From positions 26,692,181-26,756,180 of the forward strand of contig NC_135552.1 of the NCBI RefSeq assembly GCF_964340395.1: a stretch of 64,000 bases of DNA, in the 5' to 3' direction. Source of the stretch: Glandiceps talaboti. Lineage: Eukaryota > Hemichordata > Enteropneusta > Spengelidae. Positions within the stretch are counted from its first letter, which is position 1. Each line of letters opens with the position of its first letter. Positions 57,873-64,000 of the stretch are shown piece after piece. The notes under the pieces were generated by a model. It saw only the letters and a list, made by a program, of their open reading frames with translations. It did not search any database and was not told where the DNA came from. The translations under genes and the position numbers were made by a program.

Positions 57873-59628
57873 ATGCAAAAGTTTGGATATATCACCTTTG
57901 TCCTTGGAATTGTAGCAGGAGTTTTCCTAGTGTTGATGCTAAATCAATATGAACATCTCTTCATGTCTACAATTGCCATGGAAACACCTGTCAAAGTGTT
58001 AAATGCATTGTTCTCCCCAAACACTGACTCTCACCCCGGCAAGTATGAAAGCAGTTATTTCTATGTACGAAATGGAACCAAATTAAAAATCGCTGAAAGT
58101 GAACTTGCCAGAAAGGTAAAAGAGGAATATTTTGATCCAAGGAATCAAAAGGATATGTTGTATAATGATGTAAGACTTCTTTGTCTGGTTCATATCGAGA
58201 AAGATGTTAGTAAACTGAGTAAAGCACTACATGAAACGTGGGCATCTCATTGTAATAAAGTAGTAATTATTAGTAGCAGTACTGATCAAAGTGTCCAAGA
58301 CTTACACCATATTGATGTTGCTAATAAAGCAGAACTAACTTGGGAGAGAAGCAAGCAGAGTTTACGACACGCTATGGACAAGTACAGGAAAGACTTTGAC
58401 TGGTTTCTTAAAGTTGAAGTTGATACTTTTGTCGTGCCTGAGAATATTCGTTATTTAGTACTGGTTCACAACTCAAGTGTACCAGGTTATATTGGTCATG
58501 TTTTCTTGGGAGACAAAGGTGGATCTGCATTTGTAATCAGCCGACAAGGACTAGAGATAATTTCGCCACAACTGCAAAATTGTCCTGCTAAAGAAGGAGG
58601 CCGAAAAGATGATGTAGAACTAACTCAGTGCTTCAATAAAGTGGGTGTTATGTCAAGTACTCATGGTATAGATCACAAGGGAGAGTTACGATTTGAAATG
58701 AAGATACCAGACCACAAGTTGCCTTCAAATACTCTTGCTGCAATAGGATTCAGTGGAAGGTATTGGAGATATATTAAGTATCCTGAAAAAAAGGTACAGA
58801 GTGCTTTTATGTTTTCATATTGTATACTGCCCATTTCAAGTCACCATTCACCAGCTCTGTTTGATACAACCAATCAGAAACCAGCTCTGTTTGATACAAC
58901 CAATCAGAAACCAGCTCTGTTTGATACAACCAATCAGAAATCAGCTCTGTTTGATACAACCAATCAGAAACCATTAAGGAGTTGCACATTCTAAACTTTA
59001 AGACAGCAAGTTTAAATGTATACAGTTCTTGCAACATTTTGTCTAAATGAAATGAACTAAAGTGCCACCGTGCAGACATCAAATGCAGATGTCAAAGCAC
59101 CGAGTGTCTGTTTCATATTGTAGTACATTTATTTCATATAGACAAAATGTAGCAAGAAATTGCAATCTTGGTATCTCAGTGTAGTATATGCATGATTTCT
59201 GAGTGGTGATATCAAACAGAGATGTTGAAACATAATAATAATAATAACTTTATTCACCATGTCGATCATGAAATTTTCGTTGCATTGACAGAAAACAGAC
59301 AAACTACATATCCAAACAGTTTACATTAACTTACATACATAATTCATGAAAAGTAAAGTTAGGATTACAATACATATAAATACATCTGTAGTTCTTATAA
59401 TTATAATAATTTCCAACAAAACACAGAAAAGCAGATATGGTGCAAGGTGAAGTAAAATAAAAAATACTGTTTTCAAATAGTTATTACACAGATCCAACAA
59501 AGCGTACAGATACACATCAATAGTAGGAAAATCCCATGCAATGTGTATTTTTAAATTTTGCATATTCTTTTTAGAGTTTCTGTACATCGCACTGTGACGT
59601 ATGTGTAGTGCGTTTTCTAAGAAATTAA

Positions 59629-59687
<59 letters not shown>

Positions 59688-61830
59688 ACATACTATAGGG
59701 TAAAGGCTTATTTTGCTGTTATGCTCATATTCCTCCTCTGCAAAATATCAGAAAGACAAAATAAAATGATAGGTTTTTTTTTTTAATTTCAACACTCCAT
59801 GCTTTCATATCACAACCTTTCTAATGAATCTTCTCACTTTGTAACATTACAAAGGCCTCACTTCACCTAATATAATAATACCATACGATAGAAAGTGTAA
59901 TGTCCTAGATATAGAATGGAGCTTTTGCTATAAATCACTGCTATTCATTAAAAATGTATTCAAGCATTCTTTACCATCTACATAATATTTTTTTTTTTTT
60001 TAAATCTCTTAAGATTAGTGAGAAAATTCATGAGAAAGGTTATGTGTAGAGTTTGTCATTGATGAGTTTGTCATTGATGACTTGGTCATCAATAAACTTT
60101 ACAAATAATATGTAGTTATCACAGTGTAGGGAACCATTTGTCATATCGGTTGACATTTGCTATGATTATGTCACAATATACTCTCAGTAATTTGTTAGAG
60201 TGCTTAATGATGTACATGGTAATTTGGATAAGTAATTGCTTTTAGCTATTAGTAAATTGCTAGGGATCAACATGGGATTTTCCTACTATTGATGGGTAGC
60301 TCAGCATTCAAATGTATCGCACAAATTCTGAGTCTAAAATGATGCAAGTATTTGATACTAACCCTAAGATTTTCAATGGAAATAAAGTCTCGTCATGTTA
60401 TAAAATTGTTGAAATTGGATCTGTATACCATTAGTACCTTACAACCCGTATCATCCTCTTCACGAAGAACCATCATTGTAAACCACAGCCTCTTTTATGG
60501 CACCATCCAAGATGCACCACAGTGTTGCAGAAGAAATAACAGCTCTGGTTTGCGATAATGGACTCATTAATTTTGCATTGTCACGGAAGAAATAACAGCT
60601 CTGGTTTGCACAGAACACTGAAATGTTAAATTAGTTGTTGTAGTTTTCAGCCCCTGTTGTAATTTGTTAACACTCTCTAAATTAAATGACACTCATCCTG
60701 GTGTCAAAATATGATCTGAGCAGCCAACAGACCCTCTTTCTTATCTTCAACCTGAAACTGTGCTTTTGGTTTGTGGTTGCTGAGCTCTCAAAATAAAAAA
60801 TAGAGGAAGTAGATGGTACATGTCATTTTCCTTTCATTATAAACCTGTATATTTCATGAATATGAATATTATAAATATAAAAGAAAAACCTGCAGAGGTA
60901 CGAAAGTAGATAAGCTTTTTTTGGTTTTATTATCATGAATTATGAATGTCATAAATATGAAAAGAACTGCAGAGGTACAAAACTAAAACTAGATAAGCTG
61001 TTTTTTGTAATATTGCTTATAAGTATGAATTATTAAAGTCATAGATGTGAGTTATGTCAGTATTTTTGTTATGGGCAGTAAAAAGGTAAAAATCTACCTG
61101 AGTAGCCCAGTCAATTTGCTGTGGATTCTTGGAACTGTGAAATTCTCTTAATTTACTATGTTTCCCCATCAAAACAACGGTATAATGTATGTGGAAACTA
61201 TGTCCGTTTCAAGTTCAATTTCAACCTTTCTGTTACAGGGGTTCTCCAACTTTAATGAAAACACAGTGATAAACATTCCTATTGGTATCATAGTATGTCT
61301 TATCTCTTGTAATGCATTGAAATTATACAGCTCCATTCCAAACAGAAATGATAATTTTCCTAATTTCATTAAAACTGTATTCTTATCTGTCCTTACAGGG
61401 ACCTGAATGCTGTTATGAGTATGCCATTACTTATCATAATGTTAATCATCACATGCTGTACATCTTGGAGCATTTAGTCTACCATCTAAGACCATATGGT
61501 GTTGGGGTAACACTAGATCCATGCAAAGCAGAGGAGGGACAAAAACAGATACCACAAACAGAGGGAAATGAACAGCAAATTAAGGACAAAGAAAAGTTAA
61601 ATGAAGTGAAAAAGGAAGAACCAAAAAAAGAACAGAATGCAATTATACCAAAAGAAGGAGAGACCAAACTAAAGGAAGAACCAAAGAAAGAAGATAATGT
61701 GATACCAAAAGAAGAAGAGAAAGGGGAAGAACCCAAGAAAAAACAGGGTGAAGTGAGAAAAGAAAGTGAGAAGGGGGTAGAAGTGAAGAAGGAAGAGCCT
61801 CGTAAAGAAGATAATGCTGCCTCAAAATAA
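57873..61830 (+). CDS. C1GALT1/COSMC-like GT31 glycosyltransferase, type II membrane protein
   Basis: Coding exons 57873-58793 and 61399-61830 (GT-AG, phase 0) give 450 residues. A noncoding exon likely ends at 55275 and joins the acceptor at 57836, 36 nt before the ATG. Residues about 5-24 (GYITFVLGIVAGVFLVLML) are a signal anchor, so Golgi or ER lumenal. ETWASHC (121-127), DWFLK (176-180), GGSAFVIS, and GPECCYEYA plus LVYHLRPYG (308-341) match the family that makes core 1 O-glycans or chaperones that enzyme. The metal-binding DDD of C1GALT1 is EVD here (182-184). COSMC also lacks the acidic triad, so this may be inactive, a chaperone, or altered. Residues about 353-450 form a repetitive Lys/Glu-rich tail (KKEEPKKE) absent, as far as I recall, from vertebrate C1GALT1. 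The frame stays open past the donor for 66 codons. Confidence 0.87.
58850..58975 (+). repeat. 30-bp tandem repeat just inside the GT31 intron
   Basis: Four copies of CCAGCTCTGTTTGATACAAC plus CAATCAGAAA, starting 57 bp after the exon donor and in frame with the exon. If the intron were retained they would encode PALFDTTNQK four times. Confidence 0.92.
59628..59686. repeat. (AAT)n microsatellite
   Basis: About 19 AAT units. The poly-Tyr open frame on the minus strand is an artefact. Confidence 0.95.
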
Positions 61831-62039
61831 AGAGAGGTGCAGAAAGACAACACCTATATAGAATAAAACCAGTATGGAAGGGAGAAATAGAAAAAGTAGT
61901 TGAGAAGGAAAAGTAACTTTAGTAAACACAGCAAAAAGGTGATGAAGTGATGAACAAACCAGACTGTTGATGGAAGATTACTGTGAAAGAAAGTGACACG
62001 AAACCTGGACAGCACAGTGCAGTAGAAGACAATGCAGTA

Positions 62040-62260
62040 TGGTACAGTACAGTGCAGTGCAGTGCAGTACAGTACCATACAGTACAGTACAGTATAGTAC
62101 AGCACAGTACAGCACAGTACAGTACAGTACAGTACAGTACAGTACAGTACAGTACAGTACATCACAGTAGTACAGTACAGTACAGTACAGTACAGTACAG
62201 TACAGTACAGTACAGTACAGTACAGTACAGTACAATACAATACAATACAATACAATACAG
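62040..62260. repeat. (TACAG)n pentanucleotide array
   Basis: About 40 TACAG units with GCAG, CACAG and TACAA variants. Long open frames (Val-Leu-Tyr-Cys-Thr) on both strands follow from the repeat. Confidence 0.95.
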
Positions 62261-63562
62261 CTATTGTTCCACCTCATGTTGGTTCAATTAGTCTGAAACT
62301 ACAACATACATATTGACAAAACCCATATAAAGATAGAATGTAGATGTCATAGTAGAAGAGGAAAAGGTGTGGCAAAGGAACGAAAGTAAAACAACAGAAT
62401 TATTAACAGAGACAGCTGTAGCAGAGATAGCTGTAGCACACAGTACTAATGTACTTACCATGAAGTAAGACCATATCAATACTTGCCATAAACCAGTTCA
62501 CACATTTTCTCAACAATGATGAACAGTACTAAGATGTATTGTGGATGCTATACCTTTGTCAAGAATGATCTATAAACACAAAAATACTTAAATGCAACAA
62601 TCTTTCTAAGATAGTATGTATGAATGATTAATTAGATATAATCTAATATCTCATTTTAAAATGTAAGAATTAAGGGAATTTTAATTACCCTAAATAATTA
62701 CTGATAATATATTTTAAGGTAATTTGATTTTCGGAAATGTCTGGTCTTGCTCTAAGTCTAATCAGATTTTATTGGTTTTTTAAAAAGTAGTGTCTTTATG
62801 TAATTTGAATTCATGGTTCTTTATTGCCATCAAAATTTTTTGGATAAAATGGAATTTAATTTCTTTCTCTGTGTTGATGGTGTAAATGGGCATCAAAAAT
62901 CAAAAGCATGAGAAGGTGGGGTGTTTTTTTTATAGATTGAAGTATGTAAATTTCCATTTAGTGTACACAGAAGGGGTTTTCACTGACATAAAAACAAAAG
63001 CTAAATATATTGGCAAAGCCAATCATAAACCTTTTTATCAAAATATAACAATGAAAAACAGCAGCAGTACTATATACTTTCTATTCTTTTTGGCACCATT
63101 TTGTTGATTTGCATGATGGGTAATCTTTATGATAATTATGCATGATAGAATGACATGCATCAACTCAAGACATTCATCAACTCATAACATAATCAAATGA
63201 CCTTTCTTTCCATGATAATCTTAATTATACTATCGTATATAAAATTAAGGAAAAAATGAGGGTCACATTTTTTTAATTCATTAACAACTGACACATTTGT
63301 GTGAATAATTAATGAAAATAAATTGCATTATAGAGACTGTAGTATTACTTAGACATACTTAGGTATTGATCTTTGTATACTGTATTTAAAATGTATTTAT
63401 GCCATAAATTATCAACAAACAGTAAGTTTGATTTCATATACAAATGCACCATTTTTATCTCCAATTGTCAATGAACTGGTTAAAAAAAATAATTGGAGAG
63501 CACATTGTCACAGTTTGCATTGTCACAGTTTAATGACTCCTATTTCATGGAAAAATTTTCTA

Positions 63563-64000
63563 CTTTGCATTTACGAAACATGGCAAGACCCCATGATGCT
63601 ATGCTCATGAAAGTATGACTGCAGAGAACTTTGCATGTACGAAACGTTATGGCAAGACCCCATGATGCTATGCTCATGAAAGTATGACTGCAGAGAACTT
63701 TGCATGTACGTAACGTTATGGCAGAACCCCATGATGCTACGCTTGTGAAAGTATGACTGCAGAGAACTTTGCATGTACGAAACGTTATGGCAGAACCCCA
63801 TGATGCTACGCTTGTGAAAGTATGACTGCAGAGAACTTTGCATGTACGAAACGTTATGGCAGAACCCCATGATGCTACGCTTGTGAAAGTATGACTGCAG
63901 AGAACTTTGCATGTACGAAACGTTATGGCAGAACCCCATGATGCTACGCTTGTGAAAGTATGACTGCAGAGAACTTTGCATGTACGTAACGTTATGGCAG
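63563..64000. repeat. 69-bp tandem array reaching the window edge
   Basis: TTTGCATGTACGAAACGTTA recurs at 69-bp steps, about 6.3 copies, with two sequence subtypes (GCAAGACCCC/GCTCATGAAA and GCAGAACCCC/GCTTGTGAAA). The minus strand is open with a 23-residue period. The array continues beyond the window. Confidence 0.93.

Larger units (their letters stand above)
58794..61398 (+). other. Intron of the GT31 gene
   Basis: It holds the 30-bp repeat, an ATAATAATAACTTTATTC tail at about 59236 that resembles the 3' end of a minus-strand non-LTR or SINE element, an (AAT)n tract (59628-59686), an approximate 100-bp duplication at about 60880-61020, and a second acceptor-like TTTCTGTTACAG near 61240 that opens no useful frame. 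Confidence 0.5.
61831..64000. other. Repeat-rich region downstream of the GT31 gene
   Basis: AATAAA overlaps the stop codon (61826-61831) and recurs at about 61863, a probable poly(A) signal. After it lie the TACAG array (62040-62260) and the 69-bp array (63563-64000). The rest is A+T rich and no gene was recognised. Confidence 0.6.

Noticed and set aside
61230-61330. Second acceptor (TTTCTGTTACAG) and open frame before the last GT31 exon
   Set aside because: It has no donor that joins in phase to 61399, and its translation does not resemble the family. The exon at 61399 continues directly into the conserved GPECC motif.
61854-62291. Open frames of 99-133 codons on both strands
   Set aside because: They are translations of the TACAG pentanucleotide array.
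63571-63981. 136-codon open frame with 23-residue repeats
   Set aside because: The 69-bp period is a multiple of three. There is no start context, splice site or similarity beyond the repeat.

Overview
This is a eukaryotic nuclear window. It is A+T rich and intron dense, with GT-AG introns, many microsatellites and minisatellites, a tRNA-derived SINE and several small inverted-repeat elements. Gene content (OSGEPL1, ANKAR, a GT31 glycosyltransferase, a ubiquitin-like/VWA protein) points to an invertebrate animal, most likely a marine bilaterian (lophotrochozoan or invertebrate deuterostome). I cannot name the species. All gene models come from reading splice sites and checking that exon phases agree, without transcripts.

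There are five protein-coding genes on alternating strands. (1) The 3' half of OSGEPL1 (+, 1-2368), a mitochondrial tRNA t6A-modifying enzyme. (2) A complete ANKAR (-, 5014-37203): 18 clear exons plus two candidate microexons, all phase-compatible, giving about 1,458 residues with central ankyrin repeats and a long C-terminal armadillo array. As I recall, OSGEPL1 and ANKAR are also tail-to-tail neighbours in human. (3) A 273-residue sugar-nucleotidyltransferase-like gene (+, 39905-44314, 8 exons). (4) A 506-residue protein with two ubiquitin-like domains followed by a VWA domain (-, 44799-54686, 10 exons). (5) A type II membrane GT31 glycosyltransferase resembling C1GALT1/COSMC (+, coding 57873-61830), with an altered DxD motif and a Lys/Glu-rich tail.

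The layout gives two divergent, CpG-richer promoter regions (about 38.45-39.3 kb and 54.69-55.28 kb) and two convergent 3' junctions (2.4-5.0 kb and 44.3-44.8 kb). The region after 61.83 kb holds only repeats.

The most unusual pattern is that several tandem repeats are built from, or start at, exon edges. OSGEPL1 exon 3 has about 92-bp decayed copies of its acceptor and exon start. OSGEPL1 exon 4 has 81-bp copies, one keeping an intact decoy acceptor that leads to a stop. ANKAR exon 15 has a 55-bp minisatellite derived from its acceptor edge. The UBL-VWA gene has a 2.35-kb, 39-bp array starting at a splice donor. Other observations are two in-frame microexon candidates, a recursive-splice-like site, hairpin elements and two families of small non-autonomous transposons.
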